A stretch of 64,000 nt of DNA from Fimenecus sp051881435 (GTDB lineage Bacteria; Bacillota; Clostridia; Oscillospirales; Acutalibacteraceae), in NCBI GenBank assembly GCA_051881435.1, contig JBJEPW010000001.1:5178-69177 (forward strand), in the 5' to 3' direction. Positions 8,141 to 17,136 of the stretch are shown here, piece by piece. The notes beneath the pieces were generated by a model. It made no database searches. It saw nothing but the letters and a program-made list of their open reading frames with translations, and was not told the DNA's origin. Numbering within the stretch: the first letter of the stretch is position 1; each line of letters begins with the position of its first letter. The translations under genes were made by a program, and so were the position numbers.

Positions 8141-9115
8141 ATGAGCTACAAGGATTTGAGTTTTCCTAAAAATTCCGTATTTCTCGTAACGGGGGCGGCG
8201 GGCTTTATCGGCTCGAATTTGTGCGAGGCAATCCTTGCAAAAGGATGTAAAGTAAAAGCACTTGACGACCTTTCCACCGGTAAGCAGGAAAATGTGGATT
8301 TGTTCAAAGACAATCCGAATTACACTTTTATCAAAGGTGACATTAAGGATTTAGATACTTGTATGAAAGCCTGCGAAGGCGTGGATTATGTTCTCAATCA
8401 GGCGGCGTGGGGCAGTGTGCCGAGAAGTCTCGAAATGCCGATTTTCTACTGCAAAAACAATATTGAGGGAACTTTGAATATGCTCGAAGCTGCCCGTCAG
8501 AACGGTGTGAAAAAATTTGTGTATGCGTCCTCTTCTTCCGTATATGGCGATGAGCCCAATCTCCCCAAAACCGAGGGGCGGGAGGGCAATCTTCTTTCTC
8601 CCTATGCGCTCACCAAACGCTGTGACGAGGAATGGGCGAAGCTCTACACCAAGTTTTACGGACTGGATACCTACGGTATGCGCTATTTCAATGTGTTCGG
8701 ACGTCGGCAGGACCCCGACGGCGCCTATGCGGCGGTTATCCCGAAATTCTTAAAGCAGTTAATGCGCGGCGAAACGCCCACGATTAACGGCGACGGCAAG
8801 CAAAGCCGCGACTTTACCTATATTGACAATGTTATCGAGGCGAACTTAAAAGCCTGCCTTGCCCCCCACGAAGCGGCAGGCGAGGCGTACAATATCGCTT
8901 ACGGCGGCAGAGAATATCTGATTGATATTTACTATGGACTGACGAAAGCCTTGGGCGTGAATATCGAACCGAATTTCGGCCCCGACCGCAAAGGTGATAT
9001 AAAACACAGCAACGCCGATATTTCCAAAGCAAAACGGTTGTTGGGCTATGACCCCGATTACAGTTTCCAAGACGGAATTAAACTTGCAATTGATTGGTAT
9101 AAGGAGAATTTATAA
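8141..9115 (+). CDS. UDP-N-acetylglucosamine C4-epimerase-like SDR (TviC/WbpP-like)
   Basis: A 324-residue extended short-chain dehydrogenase. GAAGFIG (18-24) binds NAD and Y155-x3-K159 is the catalytic pair. RYFNVFGRRQDP and the INGDGKQSRDFTYIDNV segment are typical of the TviC/WbpP type, which inverts C4 of UDP-GlcNAc or its uronic acid. With the dehydrogenase at 4998 it would give UDP-GalNAcA. ATG 8141 has a good GGAGAGGAG site; the in-frame start 60 bases upstream lies inside the previous gene. It ends TAATG, sharing one base with the next gene. Confidence 0.9.
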   Translation: MSYKDLSFPKNSVFLVTGAAGFIGSNLCEAILAKGCKVKALDDLSTGKQENVDLFKDNPNYTFIKGDIKDLDTCMKACEGVDYVLNQAAWGSVPRSLEMPIFYCKNNIEGTLNMLEAARQNGVKKFVYASSSSVYGDEPNLPKTEGREGNLLSPYALTKRCDEEWAKLYTKFYGLDTYGMRYFNVFGRRQDPDGAYAAVIPKFLKQLMRGETPTINGDGKQSRDFTYIDNVIEANLKACLAPHEAAGEAYNIAYGGREYLIDIYYGLTKALGVNIEPNFGPDRKGDIKHSNADISKAKRLLGYDPDYSFQDGIKLAIDWYKENL

Positions 9116-10170
9116 TGGCAAAAATGAGCGTCATTATCCCGATTTACAACGCCGAGGAATATTTGCACGAATGTATTGACAGCGTGCTTTCACAAACCCT
9201 TTCGGATTTGGAAATCATTTTGGTCGATGACGGCGCAACGGACAGTAGCCCCGCCATTTGCGACGAATATGCAGAAAAGGACAGCCGTGTAAAGGTGGTA
9301 CATAAGCCCAACGGCGGCGTGTGCGATGCACGCAACGCAGGCATAAAGGCTGTGACTGCCGATTATTTTTCCTTTGTTGAAAGTGATGATTGGCTGCCGG
9401 AAGATGCCTGCGAAAAACTGTGGGCACAGCACGAAAAATACAATGCCGACTTCGTTTTCGGTGCATATTATAAGGTTTCCACAAGCGGTACAACGGTAAA
9501 ACACCCGTTGCCTGAAAAAGAAATTTTCTTTGATAAAGACGGTATCAAAAACCGCCTGCTTGAATATTTAATGGGCTTAACGGGTGAACGGTTGAAAACG
9601 CCGGAGAATCTTGATTCTATGCTTACCGACACGGCAAAGCTCTATAAAACCTCCATTGTCCGCGACCACGAAGTTTATTGGATAAGCCGTAAAGAGATTT
9701 ATTCCGACTGCCTCATATATATGCTGTACTATGCGTTTTATTGCGATACCGCCGTGTATTTTGACGAGCCGATTTATTATTACCGCCGTACAAACACAGG
9801 GTCGCAAACTGCCGGTTACCGAAAAGGCGCTTTGGATTTGTGCCTTAAACAGTTTGATTATATGCGTGAATTGATTGAGAACAACAATTTGCAAAATCTT
9901 TGGGAGGCATATTACTCCCGTATTTGCTTTACGATTATTCCTATGGGGGGCAATGCCTACCGCACGGGCAATAAAAAAGAGGGTATGAAAGAAGTCCATG
10001 CGGTTCTTGATAATCCCATTTACAAAGAGGCGTTTGCACATTTCAATATAAACGCACTCCCCGTGCATTTCCGTCCGCTGTTTTTCTTTGCAAAGCACAA
10101 AATGTACGGCGCATTTTACCAAATGACCGTGGTCATGCGTAAAATTATGAACAAACAAAGAGGTATGTAA
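9115..10170 (+). CDS. family 2 glycosyltransferase
   Basis: A 351-residue inverting GT-A enzyme. The N-terminal 100 residues have the GT2 signature: MSVIIPIYNAEEYL, then IILVDDGATDSSPAIC, then KPNGGVCDARNAG, and a metal-binding ESDDWL (usually DxD). The rest is the family's variable acceptor domain. There is no membrane helix, so it would act at the cytoplasmic face on the lipid-linked repeat unit. The start overlaps the epimerase stop (TAATG). Donor and acceptor cannot be told from sequence. Confidence 0.9.
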   Translation: MAKMSVIIPIYNAEEYLHECIDSVLSQTLSDLEIILVDDGATDSSPAICDEYAEKDSRVKVVHKPNGGVCDARNAGIKAVTADYFSFVESDDWLPEDACEKLWAQHEKYNADFVFGAYYKVSTSGTTVKHPLPEKEIFFDKDGIKNRLLEYLMGLTGERLKTPENLDSMLTDTAKLYKTSIVRDHEVYWISRKEIYSDCLIYMLYYAFYCDTAVYFDEPIYYYRRTNTGSQTAGYRKGALDLCLKQFDYMRELIENNNLQNLWEAYYSRICFTIIPMGGNAYRTGNKKEGMKEVHAVLDNPIYKEAFAHFNINALPVHFRPLFFFAKHKMYGAFYQMTVVMRKIMNKQRGM

Positions 10171-10175
10171 GAAAA

Positions 10176-11210
10176 ATGCTTGTCAGTGTTGTTATCCCTG
10201 TCTATAAAACCGAAAAATACCTGCAAAAATGCGTTTCGTCGGTCATACGCCAAACCTACAAGCCGTTGGAAATTATTTTGGTGGACGATGGCTCACCCGA
10301 TAACGCACCTGCCATGTGCGACGCATTGGCGGCAGAACACGAAAATATAACCGTTATCCATAAGGAAAACGGTGGCCTTTCCACGGCCCGAAATGCGGGG
10401 ATAGAAAAAGCGACAGGCAAATATATCGTATTTTTAGACTCGGACGATACTTTGAGCGACACCGCCGTGGCGGATATGGTGGAGATTATCGAAAACGAGC
10501 AAAGCGACGCCGTGTTCCCCAATAGTTACATAAAAGTATTTGAAAACGGCGAAAATGATATGACCGCCCAGCATTTCACAAAAGAAATGTTTTCCCCCGA
10601 CCCCAAGGTGTTCGCCTTAGAGGTGCTTATCGGCAAAGGGCGTGCCCGCCGTTCCACTGCGGTGCTTTATAATTTGGATTTGATAAAGAAAGGGAACATT
10701 CGCTACCTTGCAGGGCGCATTTCCGAGGATTTCTTTTTTAATCTTGATTTTTTTGCGGCGGCGGAGAAAATTTCCCTGTATGAAAACCCCTCCCTCTACA
10801 ATTTAAAGCGCGCGGGCAGTATTTCTTCGTCCTATTATGAGAACTTTTTTGACACGGTGCTTGAAATGGACGAACAAGTGGAAGCGTTTATCGCTTCTCT
10901 CCGGGAGGATAAGTACAAAGACCATATTCCCGGACGGCGCGAAACGCTGTTGTACCGCAATTTGCTGATTTTTGCCATCAATGTGATGGGCGACAAACAT
11001 ACTTCTTACAAAGCACGGCGCAAAAAATGCACCGAAATGTTTTGTCACCCCCGTTTTCAGGACTGCCTGCAAAACGGTGCGGCAACGCCCTTCTTTGAGG
11101 GTAATTTTCAGCGGATGTATATGGGGCTGTCCTTAAAACTTATTCGGGCAAAGCTTTACAGGCTTACCTGCTTTTTGGCGTTTATCGCCGCAAAAATCAA
11201 CACGGTGTGA
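10176..11210 (+). CDS. family 2 glycosyltransferase
   Basis: A 344-residue GT2 enzyme, a distant paralogue of the preceding gene. LVSVVIPVYKTEKYL, IILVDDGSPDNAPAMC, KENGGLSTARNAG and the DxD-type FLDSDDTLSD are all present in the first 110 residues. The C-terminal portion is specific to this protein. It starts five bases after the previous stop and belongs to the same operon. It would add one sugar of the repeat unit on the cytoplasmic side; specificity unknown. Confidence 0.9.
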   Translation: MLVSVVIPVYKTEKYLQKCVSSVIRQTYKPLEIILVDDGSPDNAPAMCDALAAEHENITVIHKENGGLSTARNAGIEKATGKYIVFLDSDDTLSDTAVADMVEIIENEQSDAVFPNSYIKVFENGENDMTAQHFTKEMFSPDPKVFALEVLIGKGRARRSTAVLYNLDLIKKGNIRYLAGRISEDFFFNLDFFAAAEKISLYENPSLYNLKRAGSISSSYYENFFDTVLEMDEQVEAFIASLREDKYKDHIPGRRETLLYRNLLIFAINVMGDKHTSYKARRKKCTEMFCHPRFQDCLQNGAATPFFEGNFQRMYMGLSLKLIRAKLYRLTCFLAFIAAKINTV

Positions 11211-11219
11211 GGGGCAAAG

Positions 11220-12509
11220 ATGAGAATTTTAATTGTATCCAACTCGCCGTGGCGCAGTGACAACAGTTTCGGCAATTCCTTTTCCAATATTTTTGAGGGG
11301 ATTCCCGATTTGGAAATCGCCAATATTTACTGCAAATACGGCAAGCCGCAAACCAAGGCGGCAACAAGGTTTTTTCAAATCACCGAAAAATCCATTCTCA
11401 AAAGCATTTTGAAACACACCCCCTCAGGGCAGGAAGTGTTCGAGGCAGACGAGGCGGAAGCTCCCGCCGACCGTGACGAAGCGGCGTTTAACAAAATCAA
11501 ACGCCACAAAAGTATTCCTATGTATTGGGCACGGGCAATGATTTGGAAAACGGGTAAGTGGAAATCGCAAGCTTTACTTGATTTCTTGGACGATTTCAAG
11601 CCCGATTTGCTGTTTATTCCCGTCTATTATTCCCATTATCTTCACGACATCAACCGCTTTATTTTAAAGCGTTTCAATATCCCCGCCGTCGGCTATGTTT
11701 CCGACGATGTCTATACTTTAAAACAGTTTTCGCTGTCGCCGTTCTTTTGGATTGACCGCCTTATCTTACGCCCGAAAATGAAAAAGGTCTTTTCGTGGTG
11801 CAAAACGGTGTATGTCATTTCCGAAACACAGCGGCGTGAATATGCGGCAATTTTCGGCGACAAGTTCAAGGTGCTTACAAAGTGCGCTTCCTTTGCTGAC
11901 GAAAACAAACCCGCATTCAAAACGCCCGAAACGCCGTTAAAACTCGTGTATGCGGGCAATGTGAGCAAAGGTCGGGGAAAAATTCTGTGTGCACTCGCCG
12001 AAAGCGTGCGAACGCTGAATGACAAGGAAAATACCTTTACACTTGATATTTACACCTCTACGCCCCTTGCGGACACGGTGAAAGATACTCTAAACGGCGG
12101 CGGTGTAGCGTTGCATCCGCCTGTATCTTATGCGAAAATCCGTGAAATTCAAGGGGATGCGGATATTTTGGTACACGCCGAAGCCTTTGATTTAAAAGAA
12201 CGGCTTAGTGTGCACCAATCCTTCTCCACAAAAATTGTGGATTATATCGCCTCGAACCGCTGTATTTTGGCGATAGGCAGTGATACCTGCGCGTCCATAC
12301 AGTATTTTATAGATAATGATTGCGCCGCCGTGGCGACTGCGCCGTCGGAAATTTCAGAACGGCTGTCGGAATTGAAAGATACGCCTGCGCTTTTGGCGGA
12401 ATATGCCGAAAAAGCGTGGCAGAGCGGTAAGGCGCACCACGAACGAAGCGTGATGCAGGAAAATCTGCTGCACGATTTGCAAAATGCCCTATGGGAGGAA
12501 AATGCTTGA
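11220..12509 (+). CDS. GT-B type glycosyltransferase
   Basis: A 429-residue protein beginning MRILIVSNSPWRSDNSFGN, with a Rossmann-like N-terminal half (DLLFIPVYYSHYLHDI) and a C-terminal nucleotide-sugar half (LKLVYAGNVSKGRGKIL, ADILVHAEAFD, STKIVDYIASNRCILAIGS). This pattern fits GT4-like enzymes, though it is more divergent than the neighbours and lacks the classic EGxP..EAMA string. GGGGCAAAG precedes the ATG weakly. Its TGA overlaps the TTG start of the next gene, so the two are probably coupled. Confidence 0.75.
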   Translation: MRILIVSNSPWRSDNSFGNSFSNIFEGIPDLEIANIYCKYGKPQTKAATRFFQITEKSILKSILKHTPSGQEVFEADEAEAPADRDEAAFNKIKRHKSIPMYWARAMIWKTGKWKSQALLDFLDDFKPDLLFIPVYYSHYLHDINRFILKRFNIPAVGYVSDDVYTLKQFSLSPFFWIDRLILRPKMKKVFSWCKTVYVISETQRREYAAIFGDKFKVLTKCASFADENKPAFKTPETPLKLVYAGNVSKGRGKILCALAESVRTLNDKENTFTLDIYTSTPLADTVKDTLNGGGVALHPPVSYAKIREIQGDADILVHAEAFDLKERLSVHQSFSTKIVDYIASNRCILAIGSDTCASIQYFIDNDCAAVATAPSEISERLSELKDTPALLAEYAEKAWQSGKAHHERSVMQENLLHDLQNALWEENA

Positions 12510-13714
12510 AAGTTTTACACATCAATGCGGTTTATAAGCTTCGCAGTACAGGCAGAAGTTTAATGGAATTGCATGAAGATTTGAACCGTTACGGCGTGGA
12601 GTCATACTGCGCCTGTTCACGCACCTACGGTTGTGAAAATGTCTATCAAATCGGTGACGAAAAATCCATAAAACTCCACGGGCTTATGTCCCGCCTTTCG
12701 GGCAAACAGGGCTATTTTTCCAAAGGCAACACAAAAAAACTGATCGCCTATATTGACAAAGTGAAACCCGATGTGGTGCATTTGCACAATCTCCACGCCA
12801 ATTATATTCACTTGCCGATGTTACTTGAATACTTAGCGAAAAATGACATTGCCACGGTGATTATGCTCTATGACTGCTGGTTTTTCACAGGCAAATGTAT
12901 GCACTACAATTCTATCGGCTGTTATCAATGGGAAACCCATTGTAAAAAATGCCCGCAAATTCATGAGGGCAATAAAAGTTGGTTTTTCGACCGCACCGAA
13001 GCTGTGCACGAAGACCGTATAAATTTGTTCCAAAGTATTCCGCGCCTTGGTATTGTAGGCATTTCCGATTGGATTACCGACGAGTGCCGCCGTTCACCCA
13101 TCGCGAAAAACGCAAAAATCATACAGCGCATTTACCTTTGGATTGACCTTTACAAATTCCACCCCGTGGACGGCAGTAAAAAGCGTGCCGAACTGGGGCT
13201 TACCGATAAATTCGTAATTTTGGGCGTTGCGGAGCAATGGGGCAACGCAAAGGGACTTGACAGATTTCTTGATTTGGCAACGAAAATCTCGCCTGAAAAG
13301 CAGATTGTGTTGGTGGGCAACCCCGCACCCGATGTGAAATTGCCCGACAATGTGCTTTGCGTGGGCAGAACGAACAGCCAAGAGGAATTGGCGGAATTTT
13401 ATTCCCTTGCCGATGTGTTTGTGACCTTTTCTTATCAGGAAACCTTTGGCAAAGTGAGCGCCGAAGCCCTTGCCTGCGGTACGCCTGTGGTTTGCTATAA
13501 TTCCACCGCCTGCCCCGAGCTTGTGGGCGAAAACTGCGGCATTGTGGTGGAAAAGAACGATAAAGACGGAATGCTTCGTGCCGTCAACGAAATTCAGAAA
13601 AACGGCAAGGCGCAATATTCTGCGCACTGTACCGCATTTGCCCGCGAAAACTTCGGGCGGGAAAAACTGACGCAGGAATTCCTTTCAGTGTATCAAAACC
13701 TTTTGACCGATTAA
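12506..13714 (+). CDS. GT4 glycosyltransferase with cysteine cluster (copy 1)
   Basis: A 402-residue GT4 enzyme. I place the start at TTG 12506: GGAGG lies seven bases before it, TTGA overlaps the preceding stop, and the resulting start matches the paralogue at 13731. ATG 12491 has no ribosome-binding site. Features are VLHINAVYKLRSTGRSL, a cluster DCWFFTGKCMHY...GC...HCKKCP, and SADVFVTF-like and SAEALACGTPVVCYN donor-site motifs. One oddity: where relatives read IYNGID, this protein reads IYLWID, altering a conserved loop. It is the first of a tandem pair; a third relative lies at 49321. Confidence 0.87.
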   Translation: MKVLHINAVYKLRSTGRSLMELHEDLNRYGVESYCACSRTYGCENVYQIGDEKSIKLHGLMSRLSGKQGYFSKGNTKKLIAYIDKVKPDVVHLHNLHANYIHLPMLLEYLAKNDIATVIMLYDCWFFTGKCMHYNSIGCYQWETHCKKCPQIHEGNKSWFFDRTEAVHEDRINLFQSIPRLGIVGISDWITDECRRSPIAKNAKIIQRIYLWIDLYKFHPVDGSKKRAELGLTDKFVILGVAEQWGNAKGLDRFLDLATKISPEKQIVLVGNPAPDVKLPDNVLCVGRTNSQEELAEFYSLADVFVTFSYQETFGKVSAEALACGTPVVCYNSTACPELVGENCGIVVEKNDKDGMLRAVNEIQKNGKAQYSAHCTAFARENFGREKLTQEFLSVYQNLLTD

Positions 13715-13730
13715 AAAGGAGGAGCGCAAA

Positions 13731-14948
13731 ATGCGTGTATTACAAATCAACGGCGTTGAGCGTATTTCCAGCACCGGCAGAACCGTCACGGAATTTGACG
13801 CTTTCCTGAAAGACCGCGGCGTCGAATCATTTATTGCGTGCTCCGTGCCGGCGGCAGACTCCGACAGTTTTCAAATCGGTACGCCGACGGAGAAAAAACT
13901 GCACGGGCTTTTGTCTCGCATAACGGGCAAGCAAGGCTGGTTTTCTCATAAAGGCACCAAAGAATTGCTGGGGTTTATGGACGAAATCAAGCCCGATGTG
14001 GTGCTGTTGCGCGTTTTGCACGGGAATTTTATAAACTTCCCCATGCTGATGGATTATCTTGCGAAAAAGAATATTGCTACCGTGCTTATTTTGCACGATT
14101 GCTGGTTTTTTACGGGCAAATGCTGCCATTACAGCCAAACGGGCTGTGACCGTTTTCAAACGGGTTGCGGAAATTGCCCCCGTATAAAGCAGGATAATCC
14201 AAGTTGGCTCTTTGACCGCACTTCGTATTTGTGGCGGGCAAAAAAACAGATGTTTGATAAAATCGACCGCTTGGGCGTGGTCGGCGTATCCGAATGGATT
14301 GCAAACGAGGGCGCAAAATCGCCGCTCTTTGCAAACGCCCGTGAGATTACGGGCATCTATAACGGCATTGACTTTGCAAAGTTTCACTATGATGCACAAG
14401 GCGCGGCAGACCTGCTAGAGAAATACGGTCTGCAAGAGAAAAAGGTTTTACTTGCCGTTGCCTCCAAATGGTCGGCGCATAAAGGACTTTCCGATTTGAC
14501 GGAGCTTGCCGAAAAAATGCCTGCCGATTGGCAGTTGGTGTGCGTGGGCGCATTGCCCCAGGACTATACCGTGCCCGAAACAATGCTGCATATCGCCGCA
14601 ACGGACAGCGTGGAAGAATTGGCATCTTGGTATTCGGCGGCAGATGTATTTTTAAATCTGTCCAAAGAAGAAACCTTCGGCAAGGTGAGCGCCGAGGCGC
14701 TTTCCTGCGGGACGCCCGTGGTGTGCTACAACACAACGGCAAACCCCGAAATCGTCGGCGACGGCTGCGGCGCGGTTTGCAGCGGAGCAGATGTGCAGGC
14801 GTATTTTGACTGCGTGCAAGCAGTGCTCGCAAGCGGCAGAGAAAGTTACGCAGAAGCGTGTACTGCCTTTGCACATGTGCAGTTCGATAAAGAAAAAAAC
14901 TACGAAAAATTGTTGGAATTTCTGCGGCGTCTTGCAAAGAACAGATAA
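13731..14948 (+). CDS. GT4 glycosyltransferase with cysteine cluster (copy 2)
   Basis: A 405-residue GT4 enzyme, a tandem paralogue of the preceding gene over its full length. It shares the N-terminal STGRTVTEF motif, the cluster HDCWFFTGKCCHY...GC...GCGNCP, an intact IYNGID loop, and the donor-site string ETFGKVSAEALSCGTPVVCYN. AAAGGAGGAG gives a strong ribosome-binding site. The regular cysteine spacing may bind a metal or form a structural knot; this is inference. It is probably an alpha-glycosyl transfer enzyme of the repeat-unit assembly. Confidence 0.9.
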   Translation: MRVLQINGVERISSTGRTVTEFDAFLKDRGVESFIACSVPAADSDSFQIGTPTEKKLHGLLSRITGKQGWFSHKGTKELLGFMDEIKPDVVLLRVLHGNFINFPMLMDYLAKKNIATVLILHDCWFFTGKCCHYSQTGCDRFQTGCGNCPRIKQDNPSWLFDRTSYLWRAKKQMFDKIDRLGVVGVSEWIANEGAKSPLFANAREITGIYNGIDFAKFHYDAQGAADLLEKYGLQEKKVLLAVASKWSAHKGLSDLTELAEKMPADWQLVCVGALPQDYTVPETMLHIAATDSVEELASWYSAADVFLNLSKEETFGKVSAEALSCGTPVVCYNTTANPEIVGDGCGAVCSGADVQAYFDCVQAVLASGRESYAEACTAFAHVQFDKEKNYEKLLEFLRRLAKNR

Positions 14949-15003
14949 ATTCGGTATTTTACAGGTGTTTCTCAATGAAAATGTTAGGTGAAAGGACACA
15001 TAA

Positions 15004-16056
15004 ATGAACATTTATGTTTTAAATATCCTTTTAACCTTTCTTTGGGCCTTTGTGTTTTTAGGGTTGGTTAAAAGCGATAACGGAAAAAAAGCCTTCTGTG
15101 CACTGACCGGTGTGCAGTGGATACTCATATCAGGACTGCGAGGTATGTCTGTCAGTTCTGATATGTTAAGTTATAAAACCAGATTTGAAAATACCATGAA
15201 TACCCCGTGGAATAATCTGTTTGACAATTTTTACCTTGTTTATGTAGACGAGGAGGGCAAGGACCCGGGATATGCGGTATTTGAAAAATTTATTCAGCTT
15301 TTTACAAAAGACTATCATGCCTTCTTGTTTATAGTAGCGGTACTGTTCTTTACGGGGTTTGCCGTATGGGTATATAAAAACTCTACAAATCCGCTTTTGA
15401 GTATGTTGATTTTCGACTCGTTTTTGTGGTCGTTTTTCGCGCTGACAGGAACACGCCAAACATTGGCAACACTGCTTGTGGTGTTTATCGGCGGATACTA
15501 TATTAAAGAGAGAAAATTTTGGCCGTTTTTGTTGGTTTCCCTTATTGCTTTCACTGTTCACAAATCCGCCATTTGCTTTTTTCCTTTTTATTTTATTTCG
15601 CAAATCAATATTACAAAAAAATATTTAGCAGGTGTGCTATGCTCACTGCCGATTCTGTTTGTTTTCAGGAATCAGTGTTTTATGATTTTGGGCAGCTTGG
15701 TTGGTTATGAATATTCCGAATTTGAAAACAGCGGCGCATATAGTTTTACATTTATGTATATAGCGGTGTTGCTTGTTTCTATTATATTGCTGAACCGTAT
15801 TAAAATAAATTGCCCTGACTATAAAATGTATTACAACGCTCTGTTTATGGGCGCGGTATTGCTTCCTCTTGTTTTTGTTAATCCTGCGGCTATGCGCACG
15901 GTTCAGTATTATTCGCTGTATCTTATTCTGTTTATACCGCATATTATACCGTGCTTTGAACGCCGTTTAAGAGTACCTCTCGAAACGGCAATGATAGTTT
16001 TGCTTTTAATGATGACGAATTTGTATTCAAGGTCATATGAGTTTTTCTGGCAATAA
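15004..16056 (+). CDS. EpsG-family polysaccharide polymerase (tandem copy 1)
   Basis: A 350-residue polytopic membrane protein of the EpsG/Wzy type, which joins flipped lipid-linked repeat units at the outer face of the membrane. Motifs are WILISGLRGMSVSSDMLSY, GKDPGYAVFEK in an outer loop, ALTGTRQTLATLLVVFIG, FTVHKSAICFFPFYF and VFVNPAAMRTVQYYSL. It ends in FFWQ. It is the most divergent of three consecutive genes that are all exactly 350 codons. About ten membrane segments are apparent. The short upstream gap (55 bases) shows no terminator. Confidence 0.85.
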   Translation: MNIYVLNILLTFLWAFVFLGLVKSDNGKKAFCALTGVQWILISGLRGMSVSSDMLSYKTRFENTMNTPWNNLFDNFYLVYVDEEGKDPGYAVFEKFIQLFTKDYHAFLFIVAVLFFTGFAVWVYKNSTNPLLSMLIFDSFLWSFFALTGTRQTLATLLVVFIGGYYIKERKFWPFLLVSLIAFTVHKSAICFFPFYFISQINITKKYLAGVLCSLPILFVFRNQCFMILGSLVGYEYSEFENSGAYSFTFMYIAVLLVSIILLNRIKINCPDYKMYYNALFMGAVLLPLVFVNPAAMRTVQYYSLYLILFIPHIIPCFERRLRVPLETAMIVLLLMMTNLYSRSYEFFWQ

Positions 16057-16071
16057 GTAAAGGATTATTTT

Positions 16072-17124
16072 ATGAATATTTTTGTAGTCAATATTATGAT
16101 GACGCTCATAGTTGGGGCTCTGCTTTTAGGCGTGCAACCGACCGAGCATAAAAAGAGAATATTCATTGGCTTGACGACTGTCAGTTGGATACTTATTTCC
16201 GGACTGCGAGGCTTGACTGTGGGTGATGATACCATCGTTTACAGAGATCGGTTTTTGCGCACCGCCAATACCTCATGGAGAAGTTTGTTTAAAAACTACT
16301 ATTTCGTTTATGTTAATGACGAAGGCAAGGACCCGGGCTATTCCGTGTTTGAAAAAATTGTGCAGATATTTACCGACAACTATCAGGTTTATTTAGTGGT
16401 TATCGCCGTGATTTTCTTTGCCGTAATGGCATGGTGGATATATAAGTATTCTGCCGAGCCGTGTTTAAGTTATCTGATTTTTTCTTCCTTTTTATTCGCG
16501 TTTTATGCCTTAACGGGCTTGCGTCAAACGCTGGCTACGGTGCTTGTGGTGTTTATCGGTACAAAACTGATTGAAGAGCGCAAGTTCTGGCGTTTTCTGT
16601 TGGTGGTTGCAGTTGCTTTTACCGTACATAAATCTGCAATCTGCTTTTTGCCTTTCTATTTTCTGTCAAGGCTTCCTGTCAACAAATGGACAGTTTCGGT
16701 TGTTGCCATAATAACTCCTGTTGTGTTTAGGTTCAACGAGGAAGTGTTCCGTGTACTGGGATTTTTGGTAGGATATGAATATGACGAGCTGGAAAACAGG
16801 GGGGCATATGGCTTTACATTTATGTATCTTGCGGTAACAGTTGTTATGGTTATATTTTTAAAGCATTTTCGTAACATCTGCGAGAATTACAAAATGTATT
16901 ATAACGCTCTGTTTCTGGGACTGTTGTTCTTGCCGTTGGTGTTTGTCAATCCTACGGCGATGCGCGTAGTTCAGTATTACTCGCTGTTTTTGATGCTCTC
17001 TATTCCGCAATTATTAAAGTGCTTTGATAAAAAGCTGCGGTTTGTGGTTTATGTGATTATTGTCACGGCTTTGCTGCTGGCAACAAATGTGTATCAATAT
17101 ACCTATTATTTCTTCTGGCAATAA
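16072..17124 (+). CDS. EpsG-family polysaccharide polymerase (tandem copy 2)
   Basis: The second 350-residue EpsG-like protein, colinear without gaps to the genes before and after it. SGLRGLTVGDDTIVYR carries the canonical VG-x-DT of the family, followed by GKDPGYSVFEK, LTGLRQTLATVLVVFIGTKLI, FTVHKSAICFLPFYFL, YNALFLGLLFLPLVFVNP and a final FFWQ. It is clearly closer to copy 3 than to copy 1. It is expected to polymerise repeat units outside the membrane; whether each copy forms a different linkage is unknown. Confidence 0.87.
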   Translation: MNIFVVNIMMTLIVGALLLGVQPTEHKKRIFIGLTTVSWILISGLRGLTVGDDTIVYRDRFLRTANTSWRSLFKNYYFVYVNDEGKDPGYSVFEKIVQIFTDNYQVYLVVIAVIFFAVMAWWIYKYSAEPCLSYLIFSSFLFAFYALTGLRQTLATVLVVFIGTKLIEERKFWRFLLVVAVAFTVHKSAICFLPFYFLSRLPVNKWTVSVVAIITPVVFRFNEEVFRVLGFLVGYEYDELENRGAYGFTFMYLAVTVVMVIFLKHFRNICENYKMYYNALFLGLLFLPLVFVNPTAMRVVQYYSLFLMLSIPQLLKCFDKKLRFVVYVIIVTALLLATNVYQYTYYFFWQ

Positions 17125-17136
17125 AGGATTGTAAAT

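Noticed and set aside
9577..10158. 193-codon minus-strand open frame
   Set aside because: Antisense shadow of the GT2 gene at 9115, which has the full GT2 signature and TAATG coupling.
14347..14937. 196-codon minus-strand open frame
   Set aside because: It is a shadow of the GT4 gene at 13731: arginine/proline-rich low-complexity translation typical of an antisense frame.
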